DNA from: Bacteroidia bacterium
GTDB lineage: Bacteria > Bacteroidota > Bacteroidia > J057
Direction of reading: 5' to 3'
Length of the DNA: 64,000 nucleotides
Assembly: GCA_033391075.1 (NCBI GenBank)
Contig: JAWPMV010000001.1
Location: 62,001 to 126,000, forward strand
The notes beneath the pieces are model-generated. The model was given only the letters and a program-made list of their open reading frames with translations, did no database searches and was not told where the DNA came from. This document shows, piece after piece, positions 28,370 through 38,192 of the stretch. Every line of letters begins with the position of its first letter. Position 1 is the first letter of the stretch. The translations under genes were made by a program, and so were the position numbers.

Positions 28370-28446
28370 TTCGGATTTTTGAACAATTTCACTAATTTAT
28401 GGAAGCTAGTAATAGCCTTCCCGCTTAAGCTTTTTCCTGATCTATC

Positions 28447-28470
28447 TTCAGCCTGACTATTTGGGCTGAA
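28447..28470 (+). terminator. possible weak hairpin terminator
   Basis: Arms TTCAGCC (28447-28453) and GGCTGAA (28464-28470) between the serine hydrolase and the caspase-like gene. No T-run follows, so it may equally be an operator or nothing. Confidence 0.3.
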
Positions 28471-28495
28471 TCATCCTATTAACCGAAGCCCGATT

Positions 28496-30619
28496 ATGCC
28501 AAGAACAAAAAAGCCCAAACTCTATGCTCTTATTGTAGGTGTCAATGATTATGAAAGTCCCAAGATCCGTGACTTAAGAGGATGTGTTGACGATGCGAGT
28601 CGAATCAAAGCTTATTTAGAGGAAGATTTTGTTGGGAGAAATTTTGCTGCCAATCCTTCCATTAGCCTGCTTACGGACGAAAAAGCTACCAAAAAAGCCA
28701 TTATAGAAGGCTTCGAGAAAAAGCTTTCTAAGGCAAAAAAAGGAGATTCCGTCATCTTTTATTTTGCCGGCCATGGATTGAGAGAAAAAACCGATATTGA
28801 GGTATTTACAGAAGATGAATTTGATGATCATATCGCTGCCATTCTCTGCCACGATAGCAATCCCTTTGAACATAAAAATGATCCCAGTGTAGCTTCTATT
28901 TCAGATAAAGAATTACGATTTCTGATTCATCAACTGGAAAAGAAAACAGGGGCGCATATTCTGACGGTTTTTGATTGCTGTCATTCGGGAGAAAATACCC
29001 GTAATATGCAGGCGACCGGAGGAGCTCCTGAGGCTTCCCGCCAATTGGAAAGAAATCCTTTGCCTGCCAGAAGTCAGAAAGGTTTCTATTTCGGGGGAAA
29101 GGAAAAGCAAATTTTGGGAGCCACGAAAAAGAACCTGAATCTGGCCTCCGTACTTCCTGAGGGGCCTCATGTCCAACTGGCTGCTTGTAAGGAAGTGGAA
29201 TTGGCAATGGAAACTCCCCCCAATGCCAGCGTCCGTAAAGGAGTTTTTACGACCACTTTGCTTGATGTTCTGCATCAATTTAAAGGAGACATCAATTATG
29301 ATGATCTACATTTACGGGTCCTCAATCGCATGTCTACCTACAAGCAGACCAATGATGCCCAGACACCTCAACTGTATATCAGCACGGACGATCCCAATCA
29401 GCGATACAAAACCTTCCTGACCAATGCGGCTTCTGACAAAACCCTGACTTGCGGAGTAGTGGTTGGAGGTCAGGAAGATGTTGAGAAAGAATGGAGGATT
29501 ACGGCTGGAGCCTTGCAAGCTATTCCCATCGATCAGAAAAAGGTACCCACAGAGGTCTTGGTGAAATCAACGAAAAACCGGCGGACCAAATGGAAGGCTG
29601 GAATAAAGAAGGTGTACCCCGGCTATTCAGTTATTGACTTTACAGACAAGGAACCTCCTGCAAATGATGCGACCCTTTTTGCTGAGATCGAAGGTGTAGG
29701 AATTGATCCATTAGGTATATACCTGGGGGGGAGCGATGAGGAGATGAAAAAGTTGGTAGCAAAAGAGTTGAAGAAACACATCAAGACCGCAGATATCAAA
29801 TATTATGAGCTACTTAAGAAAGAAGATGCGGCAAACTATACGGTTCATATTGAAGGAGGCTTGATTTCTATAAGTCTTCCCTTTCAGCCCAAAAAACCGG
29901 TAGTAGAGGGGATCATGGCCCTTAACAAACAGAAAAAATTCACCCCCAAGAGTGTAGAAGTGCTGGATGCCTACCTGGATCAAATGTCCCAATGGCACTT
30001 TTTGAGGAAGCTGGAATACAAAGAAAAACATGACCTCAGTACTCTCACTGATAAGGACAAAACCATGTATCCGGTGGAATTGAGGATGTATCAATATGAT
30101 CGAAATAAAGCAAGTGAAAAAAGGCTATTCCCCAATAAAAATGGAACGTTCACTTTCGACCTCACCCACAAAAAGGAAAGCCGAAATTTCCGTATGGAGG
30201 TGATCAACCACTCCGAGAATGATTATTATTGCAGTGTTTTGTATCTCCCCAACAATTACGAGGTCTTTACTAAAGCAATGAATAGTCCCCAATTGATGTT
30301 GGCACCTGAACAGGTCTTGGCTTCTCGTGGTTCTAAAAAAGAAAATGGAAAGCGATACATAACACTTTCATTGGCAGGAAAGGAGGATCAGTTTGTCCAT
30401 GATTTCAATCTGTCAGGGGTATCTTACTTCCTCAAACTGATTATAAGTAAGACTCCTTTCAATGTAGATTCGCTGGCTATGAAAGGTTTACCAAAACCCA
30501 AGGCTAGTCGATCACTAAATTTTGGAGATGATGAGGATTCATTTGACTACGATCCAGAAATTCCAGATATCCAGTGGGAGGTCCATACCTTTGAACTCTA
30601 TATCGTCAATCCGGCATAA
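28496..30619 (+). CDS. caspase-family (metacaspase-like, C14) protein
   Basis: A 707-residue protein without a signal peptide. Residues about 8-270 form a caspase-like p20/p10 fold: LYALIVGVNDYESPKIRDLRGCVDDA, catalytic His in FYFAGHG (H93) and catalytic Cys in DCCHSG (C162). The remaining 430 residues carry no motif I recognise; they include an alternating beta-rich segment with charged turns, perhaps a sensor or target-binding region. Bacterial caspase-like proteases range from stress-linked to immune effectors. The gene stands alone, with a 44-bp palindrome downstream and no partner typical of known defence caspase systems. Cellular location is probably cytoplasmic. Confidence 0.9.
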   Translation: MPRTKKPKLYALIVGVNDYESPKIRDLRGCVDDASRIKAYLEEDFVGRNFAANPSISLLTDEKATKKAIIEGFEKKLSKAKKGDSVIFYFAGHGLREKTDIEVFTEDEFDDHIAAILCHDSNPFEHKNDPSVASISDKELRFLIHQLEKKTGAHILTVFDCCHSGENTRNMQATGGAPEASRQLERNPLPARSQKGFYFGGKEKQILGATKKNLNLASVLPEGPHVQLAACKEVELAMETPPNASVRKGVFTTTLLDVLHQFKGDINYDDLHLRVLNRMSTYKQTNDAQTPQLYISTDDPNQRYKTFLTNAASDKTLTCGVVVGGQEDVEKEWRITAGALQAIPIDQKKVPTEVLVKSTKNRRTKWKAGIKKVYPGYSVIDFTDKEPPANDATLFAEIEGVGIDPLGIYLGGSDEEMKKLVAKELKKHIKTADIKYYELLKKEDAANYTVHIEGGLISISLPFQPKKPVVEGIMALNKQKKFTPKSVEVLDAYLDQMSQWHFLRKLEYKEKHDLSTLTDKDKTMYPVELRMYQYDRNKASEKRLFPNKNGTFTFDLTHKKESRNFRMEVINHSENDYYCSVLYLPNNYEVFTKAMNSPQLMLAPEQVLASRGSKKENGKRYITLSLAGKEDQFVHDFNLSGVSYFLKLIISKTPFNVDSLAMKGLPKPKASRSLNFGDDEDSFDYDPEIPDIQWEVHTFELYIVNPA

Positions 30620-30649
30620 TCTTGCCAGATTTGCGTCTTTTGGACTTTT

Positions 30650-30693
30650 AAATCGTCTTTGTAATATATAACTATATACTACAAAGACGATTT
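30650..30693. promoter_or_regulatory. 44-bp near-perfect palindrome before the amidohydrolase start
   Basis: Outer arms AAATCGTCTTTGTA (30650-30663) and TACAAAGACGATTT (30680-30693) are perfectly complementary, and the AT-rich centre continues the pairing except for one A/C mismatch and a 2-base centre. It begins 30 bp after the caspase stop and ends 3 bp before the next ATG. It can act as a terminator hairpin of the caspase gene or as a repressor operator. Confidence 0.6.
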
Positions 30694-30696
30694 TCT

Positions 30697-32196
30697 ATGT
30701 TAAAACGAATACTCCTACGCAGCCTTTTGTTGATCAGCGGTCTTGTGGCACTGATTGCTTTGAGCATTTTTATCCTTCTGCAACTTCCCTTGCCTGAAGC
30801 GCTCCAACCCAATCCTATAGAAGAATCTCTGCTTGTCAAAGGGGTTCATATCGTTGATCTGGAAGGTGACTCCCTTATTCAGGATCAAGCTATCTATATT
30901 CAAAATGGGCAGATTGTGGCTGTTGGGAAGCTGGATTCTATTGGAGAAGTAAATGAAGCAAAGGTGCTGAATGGAGAAGGGAAATATGTAATTCCTGCTC
31001 TTTGGGATATGCATACACACTGGATTTCCAGTCAGGCACCTCAATTGAATATGCCCCTCTTTATGGCAGCCGGTGTTACCCAGATCCGTGATCTCGGAGG
31101 TGGTACAGATCAGGAGATCAAAGACCAATGGCAGGAAGACATAAAAGCCGGGAAATTATTGGGACCCAGAGTAGGTTCACAAGCGGCATTTATTCTGAAT
31201 TATCTGAAGGATGAAGAAGAGGCCAGGGGAGTGAATGAACGAGTAGAAAATAAGGCACATTTTATCAAGACCTATAATGCTTTGCTCCCTCATCTCTATG
31301 ATATCATGGCAGAGGAAGCGAAAAAGGAAGGGATAGAATTCATGGGACATAAACCCCGGGCGATCAGTACGGAGCATTGCGTGAAGATGGGACATAAAAC
31401 CCTTGAGCATGCCCGGGTCTTTCTCTATGATTGCTTTCCCGGTTCTGCTGATTTGCAGGAGGAATACCGGGCACGAATTTCCGGGGAGAAGGAAGGGGGA
31501 GGTCCTATCATAGATACGAAGATGCGTCAGCGAATGGTGGATGAGCATGATCCGCAAATGTTTGCAGATTTGGTGGAAGTGATCAAAGCATACGGTTCCT
31601 GGTATGTCCCGACCCATTTGACCCGAAAAATGGATGCGATGGCCGATGATGAGGAATACCTCAATGATCCCCGCCTTAAATACATAAGTATGGCCCAGCA
31701 ATTTGCCTGGAGAGAAGATACAGAAGGCATGGTGAAGAGTGATCCCTCGCCCGAAGGGAGAAAAGCATTTATGGACTTTTATGAGAAAGGCCTGGAAATA
31801 TCAGGAGTTGGCTATGATTTGGGTTTGCCGATCCTGGCCGGGACAGATGCCAATGATACCTATTGTATCCCAGGCCTGGGATTGCATGAAGAGTTGAGGG
31901 AATTGGTGAAAGGAGGACTAGCTCCTAATGAAGCTTTGATTACAGCTACCCTAAATCCAGCCAGATTTTACGGATGGGAATCTGAAATGGGAACGCTTGA
32001 AGCTGGTAAAATTGCAGACTTCATTTTGCTCAATGAAAATCCATTGGAGGATATCAGGCATACTGAAGGAATTTTTAGCCTGATAAATCGTGGAGCTATT
32101 TACAGTCGTGAAGAACTGGATCAGATGCTGAAATATGTCGAAGAAAATGCAGGAAGTTTAAGTCTCAATGCAAAGCTGATCAAGGAGAAAATATAA
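30697..32196 (+). CDS. membrane-anchored amidohydrolase (imidazolonepropionase-like)
   Basis: A 499-residue amidohydrolase-superfamily protein with an N-terminal membrane anchor (residues 6-30) and no clear signal cleavage. Metal motif DMHTHWI, GVTQIRDLGGG, a conserved LEHARV, and GTDAND near the C-terminus, followed by ADFILLNENPLEDI, the closing strand typical of the superfamily. Probably a periplasmic dipeptidase, prolidase or lactone/amide hydrolase. Substrate not determinable. Confidence 0.88.
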   Translation: MLKRILLRSLLLISGLVALIALSIFILLQLPLPEALQPNPIEESLLVKGVHIVDLEGDSLIQDQAIYIQNGQIVAVGKLDSIGEVNEAKVLNGEGKYVIPALWDMHTHWISSQAPQLNMPLFMAAGVTQIRDLGGGTDQEIKDQWQEDIKAGKLLGPRVGSQAAFILNYLKDEEEARGVNERVENKAHFIKTYNALLPHLYDIMAEEAKKEGIEFMGHKPRAISTEHCVKMGHKTLEHARVFLYDCFPGSADLQEEYRARISGEKEGGGPIIDTKMRQRMVDEHDPQMFADLVEVIKAYGSWYVPTHLTRKMDAMADDEEYLNDPRLKYISMAQQFAWREDTEGMVKSDPSPEGRKAFMDFYEKGLEISGVGYDLGLPILAGTDANDTYCIPGLGLHEELRELVKGGLAPNEALITATLNPARFYGWESEMGTLEAGKIADFILLNENPLEDIRHTEGIFSLINRGAIYSREELDQMLKYVEENAGSLSLNAKLIKEKI

Positions 32197-32212
32197 GTTC
32201 ACTGCAAACACA

Positions 32213-32260
32213 AAAGGGAAGAGGCTGGGAGTCTATACTCCAGCCTTTTCCTTTATATTA
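32213..32260. terminator. bidirectional terminator
   Basis: Stem GGCTGGGAGT / ACTCCAGCC (with one bulge), extended by flanking AAGGGAAGA / TTTTCCTTT, between the convergent amidohydrolase and M1 genes; it overlaps the 3' end of the M1 gene. Confidence 0.7.
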
Positions 32261-34821
32261 CTTTTTCTTCCAAGCATATCAGCTGCCTGTAAAATCTTAT
32301 TCTTAAGCTTATAGGGATAACTTTCAGGTAAGTTTTCAATAAAATCCTCAACTATTTCCTGAGCCTCTGGACTGCTGTGTCCACTTAGCAAACTTAGGGT
32401 CCAGCTTTTCGGAAAGAATATTCCATTGGTTTTTTGCAATTCTTCAACCAGTTCTAATCCCGGTCGGAGATAGGCCTCTGATTCTTTCGCCACAAGGGGA
32501 TGATTGAGGTAAGCCAAAGCCTGGTTTACCCAGGGCTCTTTCTGTCGATTTTTTGGGTCTTTCAGGCTTTCAAAAAAGGAAGCTCGGGTGTTCGGATTTA
32601 ATGAGAGGGAAGGAGAGATGAAGTCCATGGCTTCTTTGCGGTCTGGATTCTCAATTCTCGCCTTTTGTTGTTTGAGAATCTCCTCACTATTTCCCAGTCC
32701 TCTTAATGCGAGTTCGTAAGCAAGGTTTGTAAAATCATTCTCGGATAACTCAAGGCCTTCGATAGATTCTTTTTTCTCCCAAATCTTGAGGAGTAGTCCC
32801 ACATCATTTACATGCATGGATACAGATACAAAGGCATCATAAAAACTTTTTTTCTTATCGCGATCCTTGCTGCTATCCATAAGTTGTCGGAGCTCTCCTG
32901 CTAGTTCTCTGGAAAGACTTTTACGCTGATTAGCATCCAAAAAGCCCCAATAGATACTTCGCAAATATCCCAGTCTGCTGGATAAGCCCAATTGCTCTTC
33001 TTCTTCAGCCAAACCTCTACGAATCGTTGTGAGTAGTTCCATGGGAGCTATATTCCCCCGCAACATCCCTTCCCACAAGGCTTGCCAGGCGACCAGTTTA
33101 CTAAAGGAGTCGGGCAGCTTCTCAATATGTTTTAACAGATAGCTTTTGCTTCTGTCATCCAGTTCAAAATAGCCATAGGCATTTTCACTATGGTTAGGTA
33201 AGACAAAATCAGGCGCAAATTTGCCTTCCAGGGCATCTAATGCATAGGTGTTTCCTCTTAGATTTATTGCAAACTTCTCCAAACTTTCTCCCCAGCCCAC
33301 GAACGCTTCGCTACTTTCTTCCCATAAGGAGCCTCCTGAGCTTTTATTTTGCAGCTTTAGGCTATAGGAACTTACTTTCCCTTCTACCAGTTCCATATCT
33401 GCTTTAAAATGAGGCATCCCTGATTCTTTTACCCAGGCTTTGCTCCATGCATAAAGATCTCTGTCAATTTTTTTATTCAGAATTCCAATGAGGTCATCCC
33501 AGGTGGCATTTCCCCAGGAAAATGTTTGCAAATACTCCTGCAAACCTTCTTGAAAAACCTCTTCCCCCATCATTGCTTCCAATTGCTTCATGACCACAGG
33601 AGCTTTCTGGTAAATGATTCTGCCATATAATAAACTTGCCTGATTGAGGTTGTCCAATTCCTGTTGGATAGGATGGGTTCCTTTAGACCGATCTTCTCCA
33701 TAAGCCGAGGGTTGATGCCTTTGCAGAAAACGCAGGCTATGATCTATTTCGGGGAAATTGGGATTGACCATTTTGGCTGCCATGAAATTGGCAAAGACTT
33801 CTTTAAGCCAAACGTCATTGAACCAATCCATTGTTACCAAATCGCCAAACCACATATGGGCTGTTTCATGGGCGATGAGGGAATTGCGGGACATTTTCTG
33901 ATTGATGCTTGCGTTTTTATCCAGGAAAAGGGATCGGTCTTTATAAAAAATTGCACCCGGATGCTCCATGCCACCAAATTGGAAAGCCGGAATCAACACA
34001 AAATCAAATTTCTCAAAGGGGTAAGGGATGCCGGTATATTCCTCCAACCAATCCAAAGACTTGGCATGTAGGTCGAAAACTTCCGGAGCATTTCGCTTGA
34101 TCTTCTCCTCATCCGTTTCCCGATGATAAAGGTTCATTTCTCTCCCATTGACCTCCTTGCTAATCTTTTGGAATTTTCCTGCTGCGAAAGCAAAGATATA
34201 GGTGCTGATAGGATCCGTTTTTTTGTATTGATAAACGCTTTTTGCTCCTTCCCTCGCTTCTGTTTTTTCCAAAGAATAATTTGCAACACTGGTCCATGAA
34301 TCAGGAATCTCCAAACTCAGTTTGTAGGAAGCTTTTATATTGGGTTGGTCAAAGCATGGGAAAGCAGTAGAAGCCTTGTCAGGAACAAAGAGGGTATAGA
34401 GATAGTCCTCATTTCGATTGAGGGCTTGTTCACCTGCTACAAATGCGACCTTGATCTGTTCTGCACCCTCGGTTAATTGCGAACCCTCAATAACAATATG
34501 TTGAGATTCTACCCGGTAGTTTAGTGCCTCTGCACCTTTCCATACACCTAGAACTTGTTCTGCTTCATTTTTGAAATCCAGAATCAGATCTTTTCCTTCT
34601 CCCTGCCATTGGAAGCTGATCTCATTTATTCCTTTTATCGGTTCGTCCTTTCGGTCAGGAATAGAAAAATGGAGACTGTAATGAACTTCACTAAGGTCGG
34701 ACTTTCGTTGGTCTGCGAGAATTTTACTCACACCATTTTCAAGGACTTCCTGATGAGATTCTCGACAGGCTATAATAAATACAGGAAATAGAAATAGAAA
34801 GGGGATGATGATCTTTGTCAT
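32233..34821 (-). CDS. M1-family metalloaminopeptidase, lipoprotein
   Basis: An 862-residue zinc aminopeptidase. Start 34821 gives MTKIIIPFLFLFPVFIIAC, a lipobox signal; the open frame extends 24 residues further upstream. Family marks: exopeptidase motif GGMEHPG, zinc ligands HETAH plus Glu in WLKEVFANF, and a catalytic Tyr region YGRIIYQKAPVVM. The C-terminal helical domain (ERAP1-C-like) is present, so length is full. It would trim peptides at the envelope, in line with the neighbouring peptide scavenging genes. Confidence 0.93.
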   Translation of the reverse strand: MTKIIIPFLFLFPVFIIACRESHQEVLENGVSKILADQRKSDLSEVHYSLHFSIPDRKDEPIKGINEISFQWQGEGKDLILDFKNEAEQVLGVWKGAEALNYRVESQHIVIEGSQLTEGAEQIKVAFVAGEQALNRNEDYLYTLFVPDKASTAFPCFDQPNIKASYKLSLEIPDSWTSVANYSLEKTEAREGAKSVYQYKKTDPISTYIFAFAAGKFQKISKEVNGREMNLYHRETDEEKIKRNAPEVFDLHAKSLDWLEEYTGIPYPFEKFDFVLIPAFQFGGMEHPGAIFYKDRSLFLDKNASINQKMSRNSLIAHETAHMWFGDLVTMDWFNDVWLKEVFANFMAAKMVNPNFPEIDHSLRFLQRHQPSAYGEDRSKGTHPIQQELDNLNQASLLYGRIIYQKAPVVMKQLEAMMGEEVFQEGLQEYLQTFSWGNATWDDLIGILNKKIDRDLYAWSKAWVKESGMPHFKADMELVEGKVSSYSLKLQNKSSGGSLWEESSEAFVGWGESLEKFAINLRGNTYALDALEGKFAPDFVLPNHSENAYGYFELDDRSKSYLLKHIEKLPDSFSKLVAWQALWEGMLRGNIAPMELLTTIRRGLAEEEEQLGLSSRLGYLRSIYWGFLDANQRKSLSRELAGELRQLMDSSKDRDKKKSFYDAFVSVSMHVNDVGLLLKIWEKKESIEGLELSENDFTNLAYELALRGLGNSEEILKQQKARIENPDRKEAMDFISPSLSLNPNTRASFFESLKDPKNRQKEPWVNQALAYLNHPLVAKESEAYLRPGLELVEELQKTNGIFFPKSWTLSLLSGHSSPEAQEIVEDFIENLPESYPYKLKNKILQAADMLGRKSNIKEKAGV

Positions 34822-34964
34822 AAGGGAAAAGAATGAAGCTTTCGATCCCACAAAATAGAGAATTTTTGCAAAGGTGTTTTCTGCTATCGACAAGCTTTAG
34901 GATATTTCCAGCATGAAAGGGGCATTATTCTATAATTTTTTAGCTGAAATACGTGGCGTAAAAA

Positions 34965-36059
34965 CTACTTTTTGTCAGCTAAAAACTCTTGCCAATCTCT
35001 TGAAAAAAGGCCAGATAAGGTGCTGATGTATACTTTGTCTCCCAATTTAGCCATGCTGGTGATATAGTCATTCTCCAACTCTCTGGGTTCGAGTTCAACT
35101 GTTTTAAACAAGCTTTCCGTAAACTCCTCAACCAGGACCAATTGACCATTCCAATGCCCCACCAATTCACCCTCTAATTCATAAAAGCTAGTAGCTGCCA
35201 AAGTGATTCCATCTGCTGTAAACCTTTGTATCCAACTCTGACCTCCGTCCGGCGATTCTATGATGAAGCTTTGTCCAAAAGAATCATACATCGCATATAG
35301 GCGTTCTTGATAGCTGAACACGCGAATAAAAATCTGATCCGAGATCTTCTGATAATTTCCATCCAGTCCCATTTTGTAGGTGCCATAGTTTGCGGGATCA
35401 TTACTCCCGATAGAAAATATAAATCCGTCCTCCAGGCTCCATTGGAGAAAAGTATAGTTAAGGATGGATACTCCCGGGAATTCGATTTTTTGGATGTTGC
35501 CTGGAAAAACACGGGCGTAGATACCTGTATTTTCTGTAAAGTCCATTTCAATCAGGGCAAGTTTGAGTTGCATATCAGCGCCTGTTGAATAAGGATAGAG
35601 TACATGTTGACCAGAAATCAAGGCATAGTTTTCCAGAAATTTGAGCTCGTAAAGAGGATTGGGATTTATGCCTACCTCAATAGAGTCATTTAATAAATTG
35701 GTACGCAATTGATCGGAGCAAATGCTACCACTCTTACTGGACCAGAATTGTAAAGATCTTTCTGTACTGTTTAGGTAAAAATCTTCGGTAATGGCTTCCT
35801 TATTTGCATCATTCCAAAAGAAGATACAATTGTCATGATCTCCAGATAAATTTATTTTTGCGATGCGCTTTTCTCCCTGAACCAGGATGCTTTCTCCTAC
35901 TCTCTGCATATTGAAGTAGCGCTGAAATACCCCTCTGGAGAACTCCAATTCTTCAAAATCCACCTCTCTGGGGACTTCTACTTCTTGTATAATGACTTCT
36001 GGCTCCCTACAGGAGAAAATGAGGGGAAGAAAGAGGAAAAGGAAGAGGAATTTTTTCAT
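34965..36059 (-). CDS. lipoprotein with propeller-like repeats, unknown function
   Basis: A 364-residue lipoprotein (MKKFLFLFLFLPLIFSC lipobox). The mature part is beta-rich with recurring SPDGGQSWIQRF-type (BNR/Asp-box) and WSLEDGFIFSIGS-type segments, which suggests a beta-propeller. No catalytic residues recognised. The start at 36059 was preferred over the frame's upstream ATG (36122) because it produces the signal. Confidence 0.7.
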   Translation of the reverse strand: MKKFLFLFLFLPLIFSCREPEVIIQEVEVPREVDFEELEFSRGVFQRYFNMQRVGESILVQGEKRIAKINLSGDHDNCIFFWNDANKEAITEDFYLNSTERSLQFWSSKSGSICSDQLRTNLLNDSIEVGINPNPLYELKFLENYALISGQHVLYPYSTGADMQLKLALIEMDFTENTGIYARVFPGNIQKIEFPGVSILNYTFLQWSLEDGFIFSIGSNDPANYGTYKMGLDGNYQKISDQIFIRVFSYQERLYAMYDSFGQSFIIESPDGGQSWIQRFTADGITLAATSFYELEGELVGHWNGQLVLVEEFTESLFKTVELEPRELENDYITSMAKLGDKVYISTLSGLFSRDWQEFLADKK

Positions 36060-36278
36060 GGTTTGAACGATTGTGTGTGCTTTATTTCTAATATATGACG
36101 TAAAGTGTCTGGATGTGATCATCTTTTCGCCGATTTTTTTTAGGGAAAAATAAATCTCTCTTTTAAATTAAAGACTCAGACTCGTCTGCTTAAGTATCTC
36201 ATTCCCTACATTTTACCCAACCAGATCCTCATTCTTTCGTCTAATAAGATATACACACCTAATCAAAACGCTTCACCC

Positions 36279-37289
36279 ATGAAGTTCCGCAAAAAAAATG
36301 TAATCTTCCTGCTTGGATCCATCCTGATCCTTTGGACTTTGTTTCGCAAGGATAAATCACATACAGCCGGTCAAATGATCCAAGTGGTATCGGAAAGCCG
36401 ATCCCTCAATTTTGCCGTAATGGGAGACTGGGGAGTAAGAGGGAAACTCCAACAGAAGGAAGTAGCCCAACAGCTCAATGCTTTTACACAAGCTAAGGGA
36501 TTGGATTTTATTGTTACGACTGGAGACAATTTTTATCCGAGAGGAGTGGAGTCTGTGGATGATGCTCATTGGAAGGAATCTTATGAAGATATATATCGAG
36601 GGGCTTCTATGAATATTCCCTGGTATCCGGTATTGGGAAATCATGACCATGGAGGAAATCTGGAAGCGCAATTTGCCTATTCTGAAGAAAGTAAAAGCTG
36701 GACCTTTCCAGGTAGATACTATGCAGTAGAATACAAAATCGCCAATGGACAACATATCCTGATGGCTTTTCTGGATACCAGCCCTTTTCATGATGCCTAT
36801 TTTGAAGAAAGAAATTATGAAGGCATAGAAGCCAGCGATTCAACGGCTCAGAAAAAATGGTTGGAGAAAGTGCTGAGTGAATCCAAAGCCGATTGGAAAT
36901 TGGTTTTCGGGCATCATCCTCTTTATACAGGTGGAATGAGAGCCAAGGATAAACCTTACGTTCGTATGCATCTAGAAGAATTGCTGCAAACATATGCAGT
37001 GGACGCTTATATCTGCGGACACGAACATGATCTTCAGCACATTAGTCCTCCCGGAGGCGTTGAATACTTTGTTTCCGGTGCGGCTGCAATGGTACGGCCC
37101 ACTGGCAAAATTAAATACACCAAATACAGTGTATCACAGCCCGGCTTCATGCTATTTAAGGTCGATCAGAATAGAATTGGGATGGAAGTGATTGACTATG
37201 AGGGAGCCGCTTTGTACCAAAGCTCTTTTAGCAAAGAAGAGCAAAAGCCTTCTCTTTTACACTATCTATACGAACTGATCGCAGCTTAG
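36279..37289 (+). CDS. metallophosphoesterase, tartrate-resistant acid phosphatase (ACP5) type
   Basis: A 336-residue protein with an N-terminal hydrophobic anchor (about 9-22). Di-metal centre motifs of purple acid phosphatases are in order: MGDWG, TTGDNFYPRG, VLGNHDH, FGHHPLY and CGHEHDLQ. Likely a periplasmic phosphatase anchored to the inner membrane. Its stop is 3 bp from the stop of the convergent SDR gene. Confidence 0.92.
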   Translation: MKFRKKNVIFLLGSILILWTLFRKDKSHTAGQMIQVVSESRSLNFAVMGDWGVRGKLQQKEVAQQLNAFTQAKGLDFIVTTGDNFYPRGVESVDDAHWKESYEDIYRGASMNIPWYPVLGNHDHGGNLEAQFAYSEESKSWTFPGRYYAVEYKIANGQHILMAFLDTSPFHDAYFEERNYEGIEASDSTAQKKWLEKVLSESKADWKLVFGHHPLYTGGMRAKDKPYVRMHLEELLQTYAVDAYICGHEHDLQHISPPGGVEYFVSGAAAMVRPTGKIKYTKYSVSQPGFMLFKVDQNRIGMEVIDYEGAALYQSSFSKEEQKPSLLHYLYELIAA

Positions 37290-37292
37290 CCA

Positions 37293-38042
37293 TTATCCTC
37301 TGCCAATGTAGGGCATTTTAGTTGCCATTACGGTTAGGAAGGGAACATTGGCTTCAGGAGGTAATTCTGCCATGTAGAGCAAGGTTTCGGTGACATTGTT
37401 CACATCCATAGTAGGTTCTATTTTTATTTCCCCATCTGCTTGCGGAACCCCTTTTTGCATTTTCTTTGCCATGGGTGTCAGGGCATTGCCTATGTCTATC
37501 TGTCCTACGGCAATGTTGTATTTTCGTCCATCCAATCCGCATGAACGAGTCAAACCTGTAACTGCATGTTTGGTGGCCGTATAGGGCGCAGAATTCGGGC
37601 GAGGAACATGGGCGGAGATGGAACCATTATTGATGATGCGACCACCCATGGGATTTTGAGTTTTCATAAGCTTGAAAGCTTCCTGAGAACAAAGAAACAT
37701 ACCCGTAAGATTGATATCTACTACGGACTTCCATTGCTCAAAGCTCAAATCTTCAAATAACACTCCGGGTGCACTTACTCCTGCATTATTGAAAAGTAAA
37801 TCCAATCTGCCATAGGCTATCTGGGTTTCTGCAAAAAGATGCTTGACCGAATCCGGTTGACTTACATCTGTTGAAACACAAATGCCCTCAACTCTTTCCC
37901 CAGCTAGCTTCAAACTTTCTTGTAAGGGCTCCAGTCTTCTTCCGGCCAAAGCGACCTGATATCCTTTTTTCAGAAGGGCGATGGCGAAATCCCGGCCTAT
38001 GCCTGAACCTGCACCTGTTATGATGGCAACTTTTGAATTCAT
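37293..38042 (-). CDS. short-chain dehydrogenase/reductase (SDR)
   Basis: A 249-residue classical SDR: cofactor motif GAGSGIGR near the N-terminus, NNAG at about 86-89, catalytic Ser in NNGSIS and Tyr/Lys in YTATK. Third gene on the minus strand after the GntP permease and DenD-like dehydrogenase, with about 150 bp to the latter. Substrate unknown; an oxidised sugar acid is plausible from the neighbours. Confidence 0.92.
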   Translation of the reverse strand: MNSKVAIITGAGSGIGRDFAIALLKKGYQVALAGRRLEPLQESLKLAGERVEGICVSTDVSQPDSVKHLFAETQIAYGRLDLLFNNAGVSAPGVLFEDLSFEQWKSVVDINLTGMFLCSQEAFKLMKTQNPMGGRIINNGSISAHVPRPNSAPYTATKHAVTGLTRSCGLDGRKYNIAVGQIDIGNALTPMAKKMQKGVPQADGEIKIEPTMDVNNVTETLLYMAELPPEANVPFLTVMATKMPYIGRG

Positions 38043-38126
38043 AGTAGGTAAATTCTACTGTTAAGGTAAAAACAAATCTTACTACTCCATTTCTTGTTTC
38101 CTGTTCATCCTATATTCTGGGTATAA

Positions 38127-38192
38127 AACGTATTGGCTCATATCTCTAATTTTATTCCCCCTACATCATCCTCAAGAACACAAGAACACTTC
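38127..38192 (-). repeat. intergenic GTGTTC/CGTATT element, copy E
   Basis: Read on the minus strand, directly 3' of the DenD-like gene: two tandem GTGTTCTT units, a 40-base middle, then CCAATACGTTTT. Same order and orientation relative to the upstream gene as the other copies. Confidence 0.55.

Noticed and set aside
31177-31701. 174-residue minus-strand open frame
   Set aside because: Antisense to the conserved amidohydrolase gene, no recognisable domain.
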